Positions 1-5,127 of a DNA stretch of 5,127 nucleotides are shown in pieces. Numbering within the stretch: position 1 is the first letter of the stretch; each line of letters begins with the position of its first letter. The position numbers and the translations under genes were made by a program. The notes under the pieces were generated by a model, which was given only the letters and a program-made list of their open reading frames with translations, was not told where the DNA came from and did not search any database. Source of the stretch: JBBKWJ01 sp037968895 (GTDB taxonomy: Bacteria > Actinomycetota > Acidimicrobiia > Acidimicrobiales > SZUA-35); contig JBBKWJ010000150.1 in NCBI GenBank assembly GCA_037968895.1, forward strand, positions 1 through 5,127, read 5' to 3'.

Positions 1-11
1 CGAGCGTTGAC

Positions 12-653
12 CTAATCGAAGTCCTCGTCGCTGAGATCGCGACTCGCAACCTCACGCATCTGTTGGTCGAGTCGTCGGTTGAGGGTGAGGAGGCGACCGA
101 TGATCGGCAGCACGAGCAGATTGACGCCGTGCAGCAATCCGATGATGAGCAAGATGCCGCCGAAGCGGACGATGGTGTGCTCGACCTGATTGGCACCGAC
201 GTTGGCGGTCCACTCACGTGGCCGATCGATGGTGGTGGTGAAAAGAATGTAGGCGCTGAAGATCAGGTAGTAGGCAAAGTCGGTCAGCACGATAAAGCTT
301 TTGCCGGTCGACGGATTCGATCGAAACACGTCAGCGGCGTAGCTGCGACCGAACCGTTTGATGAACGGCCCCAGAATCAACGCGATTGCGGCGAGGACGG
401 CAAAGGCAGCCAGTTCGAGTATCCACCAGTTCATGTGAGGTTCTCCTTGTCGGTATATAAGAGCAGTGAGCGAGGCGATTGCTGTCGCCACTCCTGTGCC
501 GGCGGTGATGCGTCGGCGGCGCTGATTGTGTCGGCGTCGCCGGTCATCGTCGATGCCGGTCCGGATGCGAGCGAAGAGGTCGGCCGAGGGCTCGATGTTT
601 GTTCCGGCGTCGCGAAGGGCGTCGGAGAGGAGGTGTTCAAGCCGGCTCGTCAT
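12..653 (-). CDS. Putative ECF sigma-factor partner: anti-sigma-like N-terminus joined to a three-helix membrane domain
   Basis: 213-residue protein of unknown function, probably in the cytoplasmic membrane. Residues 1-47 are cytoplasmic-looking and charged, ending in an Arg-rich block (about 38-48). A weak hydrophobic segment follows at 49-66. Three clearer membrane segments lie at about 75-97, 119-141 and 163-188, and the tail is acidic (ends DEDFD). The start is firm: AGGAGG lies 4 nt before ATG at 653, and this ATG overlaps the sigma factor's TGA by 4 bp, so the two should be co-translated. Position directly after an ECF sigma gene, plus a short charged N-terminus before a membrane segment, suggests an anti-sigma or membrane-sensor role; this is inference. 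The protein contains no cysteine, so it is not a zinc-binding (HxxxCxxC) anti-sigma factor. A second strong SD and ATG sit inside the frame (separate entry), so a separate 140-residue membrane protein may be made. The N-terminal 73 residues and the rest could once have been two genes. Confidence 0.75.
   Translation of the reverse strand: MTSRLEHLLSDALRDAGTNIEPSADLFARIRTGIDDDRRRRHNQRRRRITAGTGVATAIASLTALIYRQGEPHMNWWILELAAFAVLAAIALILGPFIKRFGRSYAADVFRSNPSTGKSFIVLTDFAYYLIFSAYILFTTTIDRPREWTANVGANQVEHTIVRFGGILLIIGLLHGVNLLVLPIIGRLLTLNRRLDQQMREVASRDLSDEDFD
432..448 (-). promoter_or_regulatory. Strong internal ribosome binding site and ATG start
   Basis: Within the sigma-partner frame, AAGGAG (448-443) lies 8 nt before an in-frame ATG at 434-432, residue 74 of the long protein. 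Starting here would give a 140-residue protein (reading MNWWILEL...) consisting of the three membrane segments and acidic tail, without the anti-sigma-like part. The SD quality and spacing are at least as good as those of the upstream start, so internal initiation is plausible. A chance match cannot be excluded. Confidence 0.5.
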
Positions 654-1177
654 CGGTCCTCCTCAAGAAGCAAGGCAAGGTCGGGCGTGTTCCGTAGTTT
701 GACTAGTCCGCGTTTGAGGTGCGTCTTAACCGAGTTGGGGGAGAGGTCGAGGGTTTCGGCGATCTCGGCAACCGATAGCTCGAAGAGATAGTGAAGGGCG
801 ATGCAGTCTCGTTGGCGTCGGGGAAGGCCGCGCAACCCCGCAAGCGCTCGCTGATGGTCCTGGCGACCGGTAATCGTCTCATCGACGCCAACAGGATCGA
901 GGTCATCGGCCCGTGATGCGTGCCGGAGAGCGAGAAGGCCACGCCGGTTGTGGTCGCGGGCGAGGTTCAACACGATCGAACGTAGATACGCGGCTGCCTT
1001 AGTTGGATCTTCGATGCGATGGAGAGAACGCGACATCCGAATGAAGGCCTCTTGGACAACGTCTTCAGCAGCATCGCGGTGATCGACGAACAACCGTGCG
1101 AGCCCGACCAGCGAGCGCGCGTGTTCCTTGTACATGGCGGCGATGACCGCGTCAGGGTCGGACCAATCAATCGTCAC
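650..1177 (-). CDS. ECF-type RNA polymerase sigma factor
   Basis: 175-residue sigma-70 family protein of the extracytoplasmic-function type, expected to direct RNA polymerase core to a small set of promoters. Sigma region 2 spans about residues 16-82 and includes the typical DAAEDVVQEAFIRM stretch (35-48) and the AAAYLRSIVLNLARDHNRR stretch (61-79). A variable linker follows (about 83-105). Region 4 spans about 106-163, with LPRRQRDCIALHY (118-130) and the helix-turn-helix LSVAEIAETLDLSPNSVKTH (134-153) that reads the -35 element. The length is normal for a two-domain ECF factor. The start is GTG at 1177-1175, with GGAGG at 1185-1181 leaving a short 3-nt gap. The next in-frame ATG (residue 15) would cut into region 2, so GTG is preferred. 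The TGA overlaps the ATG of the downstream membrane protein, pointing to translational coupling with a likely controller. The regulon is unknown. Confidence 0.93.
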   Translation of the reverse strand: MTIDWSDPDAVIAAMYKEHARSLVGLARLFVDHRDAAEDVVQEAFIRMSRSLHRIEDPTKAAAYLRSIVLNLARDHNRRGLLALRHASRADDLDPVGVDETITGRQDHQRALAGLRGLPRRQRDCIALHYLFELSVAEIAETLDLSPNSVKTHLKRGLVKLRNTPDLALLLEEDR

Positions 1178-1261
1178 ACCCCTCCGTACGACCTCTCTGT
1201 TGTTGGCTGATGATTAACAGACGGGCGAGATCGCTGGAGCGGGTGACAACGTCGATAAATT

Positions 1262-1288
1262 CAACGATCGGCGCTGGGCCGCCGTTAC
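1262..1288 (-). promoter_or_regulatory. Possible ECF-type promoter upstream of the sigma gene (weak)
   Basis: On the minus strand GTAAC (1288-1284) is followed, after 17 nt, by CGTTG (1266-1262). ECF promoters commonly have a GGAAC-like -35 box and a CGTC or GTT-containing -10 box at about this distance, so this fits with one mismatch at -35. It would leave a leader of about 75-80 nt before the GTG. It overlaps the methyltransferase stop codon and a GC-rich hairpin, and short boxes like these occur by chance. Confidence 0.2.
1269..1284 (-). terminator. GC-rich hairpin directly after the methyltransferase stop
   Basis: Read on the minus strand, the bases directly after the methyltransferase TAA form CGGCG, a 6-nt loop and CGCCG: a perfect 5-bp all-GC stem. 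No run of U follows (the next bases are ATCGTTGAATTT), so it is not a classical Rho-independent terminator. It may help end the transcript or protect its 3' end, as U-less hairpins are thought to do in some actinomycetes. The short stem keeps this tentative. Confidence 0.3.
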
Positions 1289-2082
1289 TTGCGGCAGACG
1301 ATCATGTGGGAACAAAAGGGCAGCCGGTAGCGCCCGCTTACGGCGTAGGGCTCGAGGCGGGCCACGAAGTCTTTGGCCAACGAGTCCTTTTCGGAAGTCG
1401 ATAAGCCCGCGATGACTGGCGCCCACGGTGTCGTGCCGGTCTGGGCAATGAAGAACTCACCGAGGTCTTCCACCTCGACCGTGTGGGTGAGCAACGAGAC
1501 ATCGATTTCTCGAAAGTTGGCGTCTACCGCCAGGCCGTTCAAGAAAGCGTCGGCCGCTGGTGGAGTGGCTACGCCAACGGATGCGGCTATAGCGTCGTCG
1601 AGTTCGGCCAGCAGTGAAAGCTGGGTCTCGATGTAGGGGTTGCGGCCTGGGGTGGCCCAGATCGTAGCGACGAGCGCTCCACCGGGCCGCAGCACTCGCT
1701 TCACCTCGTCTGCTGCCCTGGGCGCATCGGGGAAAAACTGGAAACCCTGTTGGCAGACAACGTGGGTGAAGGACTCGTCGTCAAAAGGCATCGCTTCAGC
1801 CGGGGCGTGGACCCACTCGATCGCGGAGCCAGCAGACAGCGATGCCGCGGCGGCGAGCATCGCCTGGTTGACATCGGCTCCTGCGACCCGACCGCGCGGT
1901 TCGACGAACGTTTGGGCATGTCTCGCGACTAGCCCAGTGCCACAGGCCAGATCGAGGACGACGTCGCCAGCCGTCAGCCCCATCGATTCGACGATGAGGT
2001 GCGCCGATGGTCTCATGAAGACCCCAGACTGCACTTCGTAGGCCTCGGCTTGACGCTGTGCCAACTGGAAACCTGACTTCAT
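1285..2082 (-). CDS. Class I SAM-dependent methyltransferase
   Basis: 265-residue cytosolic enzyme expected to transfer a methyl group from S-adenosylmethionine to an unidentified acceptor. The Rossmann-type SAM fold is clear: motif I VVLDLACGTG (41-50) forms the glycine-rich SAM loop; an acidic residue after the next strand (D70 in GADVNQAML) should bind the ribose; APAEAMPF and DDESFTHVVC (93-110) match the motif II/III region of UbiE/Methyltransf_11-type enzymes; and VLRPGG (130-135) is the usual motif before strand 5. The C-terminal half (about 150-265) is variable and probably sets substrate choice. The start ATG at 2082 is supported by GGAGG (2095-2091) 8 nt upstream. It lies 58 bp after a small helix-turn-helix gene on the same strand and may share its transcript. 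It resembles ubiquinone/menaquinone methyltransferases only at motif level, so I give no gene name. Confidence 0.93.
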   Translation of the reverse strand: MKSGFQLAQRQAEAYEVQSGVFMRPSAHLIVESMGLTAGDVVLDLACGTGLVARHAQTFVEPRGRVAGADVNQAMLAAAASLSAGSAIEWVHAPAEAMPFDDESFTHVVCQQGFQFFPDAPRAADEVKRVLRPGGALVATIWATPGRNPYIETQLSLLAELDDAIAASVGVATPPAADAFLNGLAVDANFREIDVSLLTHTVEVEDLGEFFIAQTGTTPWAPVIAGLSTSEKDSLAKDFVARLEPYAVSGRYRLPFCSHMIVCRK

Positions 2083-2101
2083 GAGTCAATCCTCCGTGTT
2101 C

Positions 2102-2113
2102 GTGTTACGACAC
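2102..2113. promoter_or_regulatory. Short dyad upstream of the methyltransferase
   Basis: GTGT and ACAC arms flank TACG just upstream of the methyltransferase SD. The left arm is also part of a GTGTT/cGTGTT direct repeat starting at 2096. It could be a small operator, but 4-bp arms are common by chance. Confidence 0.15.
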
Positions 2114-2140
2114 TACTCTGGCACGCTTGGCTCGGCCTGG

Positions 2141-2494
2141 TTAGCGGAGCAAGGCGGAGATTCTCTGGCGAGTGACGCCGAATAAATCGGCGATGCGGTC
2201 CATGGTTAGGCCCTCGTGGTGGAGGACACCCGCCTGCGCAGTGCGGAAAGCAGCACCACTGGTTTCAAGTGCACTCATATTCTGAGTCAGAAGCTCGACG
2301 ATGCGTGGCGATGGTTCGTCAGCGACAATGTCGGTTACGGGATCTCCGGCGGTGAGTCTGGCTTCAATGTGGTCGAGACGCTGGAGGATTTCGATGGTCC
2401 GATCCAAGTTGGTGTTCGCGGCGTCCCTTAGATCGTTGAGCGCAATGGCGAGTGCCTTGCGGGGGGCGGATTCTGAGCTCATTGGATTAGACAA
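2141..2494 (-). CDS. Small protein with C-terminal helix-turn-helix, probable transcriptional regulator
   Basis: 117-residue protein when begun at TTG 2494-2492. Residues 11-48 are helical with regularly spaced Leu/Ile (for example LDRTIEILQRLDHIEARL), suggesting a short coiled coil for dimerisation. A Pro-containing linker follows, then a second helical stretch (63-92). The last 22 residues (GLTMDRIADLFGVTRQRISALLR region, about 95-117) form a clear helix-turn-helix, with the recognition helix at the very end. It is probably a DNA-binding regulator; the target is unknown, though the repeats in its own leader and the methyltransferase 58 bp downstream are natural candidates. Start choice: TTG 2494 has GGAG (2507-2504) at 9-nt spacing. 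ATG 2482 has no good SD. An ATG at 2566 keeps the frame open (141 aa), but its added residues translate the AT-rich hairpin (an AIAISAITIA-type string) and it lacks an SD. I do not recognise a named family. Confidence 0.75.
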   Translation of the reverse strand: MSNPMSSESAPRKALAIALNDLRDAANTNLDRTIEILQRLDHIEARLTAGDPVTDIVADEPSPRIVELLTQNMSALETSGAAFRTAQAGVLHHEGLTMDRIADLFGVTRQRISALLR

Positions 2495-2507
2495 GCAGTG
2501 ATTCTCC

Positions 2508-2542
2508 AAAAAAGCAATAGTTATTGCGGAAATAGCTATTGC
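2508..2542 (-). promoter_or_regulatory. Twin dyad repeats forming a hairpin plus U-tract in the regulator leader
   Basis: Two 13-bp direct copies, AATAGTTATTGCG (2516-2528) and AATAGCTATTGCG (2531-2543), differ at one base and start 15 bp apart. Each is centred on a dyad: GCAATA-gt-TATTGC at 2514-2527 and the perfect AATAGCTATT at 2531-2540. Read on the minus strand, GCAATAG (2542-2536) pairs with CTATTGC (2520-2514) over 7 bp, with a further 4-bp TATT/AATA inner stem around TCCGC, followed by six U (2513-2508). The SD of the helix-turn-helix gene comes next. The element may be a double operator for a dimeric repressor, or a terminator-like attenuator in the leader. The stem is AT-rich, so termination may be weak. 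Confidence 0.5.
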
Positions 2543-2567
2543 GATTCTGTGACCAGAGGCGTACATT
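2539..2567 (+). promoter_or_regulatory. Candidate promoter for the lipoprotein operon (weak)
   Basis: TTGCGA (2539-2544) and TACATT (2562-2567) each match four of six bases of the sigma-70 -35 and -10 boxes, with an ideal 17-bp spacer. The -35 box overlaps the right copy of the twin repeat, so a protein bound there would block it. Transcription would begin near 2574, some 55 nt before the GTG. Confidence 0.25.
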
Positions 2568-2627
2568 CACCCAAGAAGGCATACATGGCCTTCGACCGAA
2601 CGAAAATATGGCTGCTGAAGGAGCGTT

Positions 2628-3095
2628 GTGAAACTAGTAATGCGTGCCGGGGTGCTCGGCTCTCTACTAATGGCGAGTGCATTTGTTGCCAGCTGTGGAA
2701 GTTCGAGTGACGACGCTGCGAACACTCCGGAGACAGTTAGCACTTCACCGGCTGTTGATTCAGAAGAAAGCGAAACCTCGACGGCTGTCGCGGCCGATCC
2801 GTCCTCATTGCTAAGCGAGTTCGCGGCGGCATGGGACGCTGGTGACTGGGAGGCCATGAGTGCGCTTGCTTCACCTGGCGTGATTGAGGTCGCGAAAGAG
2901 TGGCGGCAGGAGGGCGGCAACGCGTCTGAGGGTCTATCTGCCGTGAGCGACGAATGTATCAAAGCTGGCGGTACGGGCTGCGAGTTTTTGTATGCACCGC
3001 CTGAGGGGTCCGGTCTGATCTTTCAACTTGATTACAGCGACGTTGACGGTGTTCTTGCCGTTACCAATCTTGTCTTCGGCGGAGACGCCGGCTGA
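2628..3095 (+). CDS. Secreted lipoprotein, possible NTF2-like domain
   Basis: 155-residue predicted lipoprotein. The N-terminus has basic residues (K2, R6), a hydrophobic core (7-20) and a lipobox VASC with the lipidated cysteine at 23, followed by a Gly/Ser stretch; it should be anchored on the outer face of the membrane. Residues 24-57 form a Ser/Thr/Glu-rich flexible linker. The folded part (58-155) begins LLSEFAAAWDAGDWEAMSALASP, a pattern seen in NTF2-like/SnoaL-type folds where a helix pair precedes a curved sheet, and ends in hydrophobic strand-like segments (GLIFQLDYSD, GVLAVTNLVF). This fold call is inference. Cysteines 110 and 118 could form a disulfide outside the cell. Start: GTG 2628 with AAGGAG (2618-2623) 4 nt upstream; ATG 2640 would lie 16 nt from that SD. 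It ends 36 nt before the DUF1003 gene, so it may be the first gene of a transcript including kup. Function unknown. Confidence 0.85.
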   Translation: MKLVMRAGVLGSLLMASAFVASCGSSSDDAANTPETVSTSPAVDSEESETSTAVAADPSSLLSEFAAAWDAGDWEAMSALASPGVIEVAKEWRQEGGNASEGLSAVSDECIKAGGTGCEFLYAPPEGSGLIFQLDYSDVDGVLAVTNLVFGGDAG

Positions 3096-3131
3096 TGTCG
3101 CGTAGCTTGACGGTTGTCTGGGGAGCATGAG

Positions 3132-3557
3132 ATGAAACTGAACGAATGGCGAATTGGCGCGGCCAGACATTTGTGGCACCGGCACCCCGGGGTGCGATCC
3201 GGTGAGGAGCTCACCTTTGGTGAGCGTTCCGCCGATCGACTCCGAAACGGGATGGGATCCTGGGCCTTCGTTTTTGGTGCCCTCCTTTTCCTCGCCGGTT
3301 GGATGGCGGGCAATCGGGGCACTGGCTTCGACCCGTACCCCTTTATCTTGCTCAACTTGATGCTCTCGTGCTTGGCCGCGATGCAGGGCGCCATTTTGCT
3401 CATCGCGGCGCGTCGTTCGGATCAGATTTCTGCCGAGTTGGCGAGTCACGACTACCAAACCAACTTGGATGCGGCAGAGATGATCAAGACAATTGAAGCG
3501 CTGACGAACGAGATCCACCAAAGCGTCGTCAGCAACGGTTCGTCGACTCACGAATGA
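3132..3557 (+). CDS. DUF1003 family membrane protein
   Basis: 141-residue membrane protein of the uncharacterised DUF1003 family. Family features are all visible: SADRLRNGMGSWAFVFG (33-49) leading into the first membrane helix (about 43-60), a short loop with the hallmark FDPYPFILLN (66-75), a second helix (about 71-93), and a polar, helical tail (97-131) in which SDQISAELASHDYQTNLDAAEMI fits the usual DUF1003 coiled-coil region. Both termini are predicted cytoplasmic. The start ATG 3132 has GGGGAG (3120-3125) 6 nt upstream; a TTG at 3114 is in frame but lacks support. Its TGA overlaps the kup ATG (ATGA), so kup is translationally coupled to it. That suggests, without proving, a role linked to potassium transport or membrane state. 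The family has no established biochemical function that I can name. Confidence 0.92.
   Translation: MKLNEWRIGAARHLWHRHPGVRSGEELTFGERSADRLRNGMGSWAFVFGALLFLAGWMAGNRGTGFDPYPFILLNLMLSCLAAMQGAILLIAARRSDQISAELASHDYQTNLDAAEMIKTIEALTNEIHQSVVSNGSSTHE
3201..3225 (+). repeat. Overlapping alternative hairpins inside the DUF1003 gene
   Basis: GGTGAG (3201-3206), CTCACC (3210-3215) and GGTGAG (3219-3224) lie in series. The central arm can pair with the left copy (6 bp, 3-nt loop) or the right copy (7 bp counting GCTCACC/GGTGAGC, 3-nt loop), but not both. A perfect 14-bp palindrome, GCACCCCGGGGTGC, precedes it at 3182-3195. All lie within codons 17-32 of the DUF1003 frame. They may only reflect codon use, but mRNA folding here could affect translation of DUF1003 and the coupled kup. 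Confidence 0.35.
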
Positions 3558-5127
3558 GCGCACACGAAGGTAAGCGTGCCCCACTGGCGGCACTGTCCCT
3601 GGGCGCACTTGGAGTCGTATTCGGCGACATCGGCACCAGTCCGCTGTACGCGTTCCGGGAGTCGCTTGGGAGCGAGCATGGCCTTGAGGTCAACGATGCA
3701 AACGTCCTCGGCGTGCTCTCGTTGATGTTCTGGTCGCTGATCATCGTCATCACGGTGAAGTACTTACTCATTGTCATGCGCGCTGACAATGACGGGGAGG
3801 GTGGCATCCTTGCGCTCGCAGCACTCGTAACCGGCAAGGAGTTAACCCGCCGAAGGCTCGTTCTACTTGGTCTCTTCGGCACCGCGCTGTTATACGGCGA
3901 CGGCATGATCACGCCTGCGATTTCGGTGCTCTCAGCCGTCGAGGGTGTCGAGGTTGCCGCACCGGCGATCCACAACTGGGTTGTGCCCGTGGTTGCTGTC
4001 ATCTTGATCGGACTATTCTCGATTCAGCGTCGCGGCACCGAGTTTGTCGGGCGCTTTTTTGGCCCGGTGATGATTGTGTGGTTCGGCGTGCTTTCGACGC
4101 TGGGGCTTGTGCAGATCTCTCGCGACCCGTCGATACTTCGGGCGCTCAGCCCAATTCACGCTGCACGTTTTTTTGTCGACAATGGCGGCCGAGGGTTTCT
4201 CGTCCTCGGTTCGGTGTTTCTCGTAGTGACCGGCGGCGAGGCGCTCTACGCAGACATGGGTCACTTTGGCCGCAAGCCAATCCAGTTGGTGTGGTTCGTC
4301 CTCGTACTCCCTGCCTTGATGTTGAACTATCTCGGACAGGGCGCACTGTTGTTGAATGATCCAACAGCAATCGAGAATCCTTTTTTCCTCCTTGCTCCAT
4401 CCTGGGCTCAATGGCCGCTCACGATTCTCGCCACTGTGGCCACCGTGATTGCGTCTCAAGCGCTCATCACCGGTGCCTTCTCGCTGACCGTGCAAGCAAT
4501 AAACCTCGGCTACTTGCCTCGCATGCGTACCGTGCAGACATCGGCCGACCATCGCGGTCAGGTGTATGTTCCCGCGGTCAACTGGTTCCTGCTCGCAGCA
4601 TGTCTTGGGTTGGTCTTTGCATTCGGTTCGTCGTCTCGTCTGGCGGCCGCGTACGGAGTTGCTGTCACGCTCACGATGGTCATCACGACGGTGCTCATCG
4701 CCTCGATTGCTCGCCATCGTTGGCATTGGTCGAAGCTCCGGACAGCTCTTGTACTGACACCGCTGCTCGTGATCGATCTCGCCTTTGCCTTGGCGAACAT
4801 CTTCAAGATCCCAGCCGGCGGATGGTTTCCGTTGGTTATTGGAGTCATCGGCTTTGTTGTCTTCACAACGTGGTGGAAGGGCCGTTACCTCGTGGCACGA
4901 CGGGTCCAACGCAACGGGCTTTCGGTCGATACGTTCATCGCCGGCCTTCGGAAGAATCCGCCGCACCGCCATCTCGGTACCGGGGTTTACATGCATCGCA
5001 CGGGGGGACTCGTTCCGCCTGCGCTCATCGCCAATCTCCGCCACAACGACAGCCTGCATGAAGACGTGGTCTTCTTGTCAGTGGTCACCGCCGACGTTCC
5101 CCACGTCATGCCTGCGGCCCGCGAATC
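3554..5127 (+). CDS. kup: Kup-type low-affinity potassium transporter (3' end outside window)
   Basis: 524 residues are present, intact and in one frame; the family is usually about 620-650 residues, so roughly the last 100-130, part of the cytoplasmic domain, are missing at the window edge. It belongs to the KUP/HAK/KT family, which imports K+ with H+ across the cytoplasmic membrane. Diagnostic motifs are GVVFGDIGTSPLYAFRE (20-36), MRADNDGEGGILAL (75-88), YGDGMITPAISVLSAVEG (114-131), TGGEALYADMGHFG (226-239), LNYLGQGALLL (257-267) and IASQALITGAFSL (299-311). The first twelve or so hydrophobic segments run to about 440, and the soluble domain starts near 442 (WKGRYLVARRV). Acidic residues D25, D116 and E229 sit in the segments where the family's transport-linked acidic residues are known; E. 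coli Kup appears to have Glu at the D116 position. ATG 3554 overlaps the DUF1003 stop and has no SD, so translation probably depends on coupling. No riboswitch-like leader lies directly before it. Confidence 0.97.
   Translation, partial: MSAHEGKRAPLAALSLGALGVVFGDIGTSPLYAFRESLGSEHGLEVNDANVLGVLSLMFWSLIIVITVKYLLIVMRADNDGEGGILALAALVTGKELTRRRLVLLGLFGTALLYGDGMITPAISVLSAVEGVEVAAPAIHNWVVPVVAVILIGLFSIQRRGTEFVGRFFGPVMIVWFGVLSTLGLVQISRDPSILRALSPIHAARFFVDNGGRGFLVLGSVFLVVTGGEALYADMGHFGRKPIQLVWFVLVLPALMLNYLGQGALLLNDPTAIENPFFLLAPSWAQWPLTILATVATVIASQALITGAFSLTVQAINLGYLPRMRTVQTSADHRGQVYVPAVNWFLLAACLGLVFAFGSSSRLAAAYGVAVTLTMVITTVLIASIARHRWHWSKLRTALVLTPLLVIDLAFALANIFKIPAGGWFPLVIGVIGFVVFTTWWKGRYLVARRVQRNGLSVDTFIAGLRKNPPHRHLGTGVYMHRTGGLVPPALIANLRHNDSLHEDVVFLSVVTADVPHVMPAARE

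Noticed and set aside
63..791. Open frame of 242 codons on the plus strand across the sigma-partner region
   Set aside because: It runs antisense to two convincing genes, spans their junction, and has a composition typical of a reverse-frame shadow.
2608..2631. Seven-codon ORF (MAAEGAL) whose TGA overlaps the lipoprotein GTG
   Set aside because: It contains the lipoprotein SD, but it has no SD of its own and no regulatory residue pattern. An ORF of this size is expected by chance.
2934..3608. Open frame of 224 codons on the minus strand opposite the lipoprotein end and DUF1003
   Set aside because: It is antisense to two supported genes and the kup start, with no recognisable domain or SD.
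3558..3700. ydaO/c-di-AMP-type riboswitch for kup
   Set aside because: Such leaders precede some kup genes, but here kup overlaps the DUF1003 stop and its sequence is coding from the first base. No leader is available.
4169..4175. Run of seven T inside kup as a possible frameshift site
   Set aside because: The kup frame reads correctly on both sides and the alternative frames give no meaningful product.
4013..5059. Long open frame (348 codons) on the minus strand opposite kup
   Set aside because: It lies wholly opposite an unmistakable transporter gene, its protein is an uneven mix rich in Arg, His, Glu and Cys with no domain, and it has no supporting neighbour. It is a shadow of kup codon use.

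Overview
The window looks like chromosome of a moderately high-GC bacterium, most likely an actinomycete. The evidence is the style of the ECF sigma factor, GTG/TTG starts beside good Shine-Dalgarno (SD) sequences, and the Arg-rich, Ala/Asp-rich proteins. A placement near Acidimicrobiia is my impression only. I see no mobile element, CRISPR array, tRNA or rRNA. No stretch over 300 bases lacks a gene.

Left half, all on the minus strand (read from about 2494 down to 12): a small regulator with a C-terminal helix-turn-helix, a class I SAM-dependent methyltransferase, then an ECF sigma factor whose stop overlaps by 4 bp the start of a membrane protein. The membrane protein begins like the short anti-sigma-type partners found beside such sigma factors. 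It then continues in frame into a three-helix membrane domain that has its own strong internal SD and ATG at 434, so the locus may make one fused protein or two. The sigma factor and membrane protein are probably one signalling unit. The methyltransferase has no stated substrate.

Right half, plus strand: a lipoprotein with a possible NTF2-like fold, a DUF1003 two-helix membrane protein, and a Kup-type potassium transporter that runs off the right edge. DUF1003 and kup overlap by 4 bp (ATGA) and kup has no SD of its own, so kup translation should depend on DUF1003 translation. The lipoprotein ends only 36 nt before DUF1003, so the three may form one transcript.

The two halves diverge from the gap at 2495-2627. 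The AT-rich part of this gap holds two near-identical 13-bp repeats, each a dyad. Read on the minus strand, the pair also folds into one hairpin followed by six U residues, immediately before the regulator's SD. This could be a double operator or a leader attenuator and is the most unusual non-coding signal here. I do not see a clearly new multi-gene system. The best leads are the dual-start sigma partner, the repeat/hairpin leader, and the DUF1003-kup coupling.
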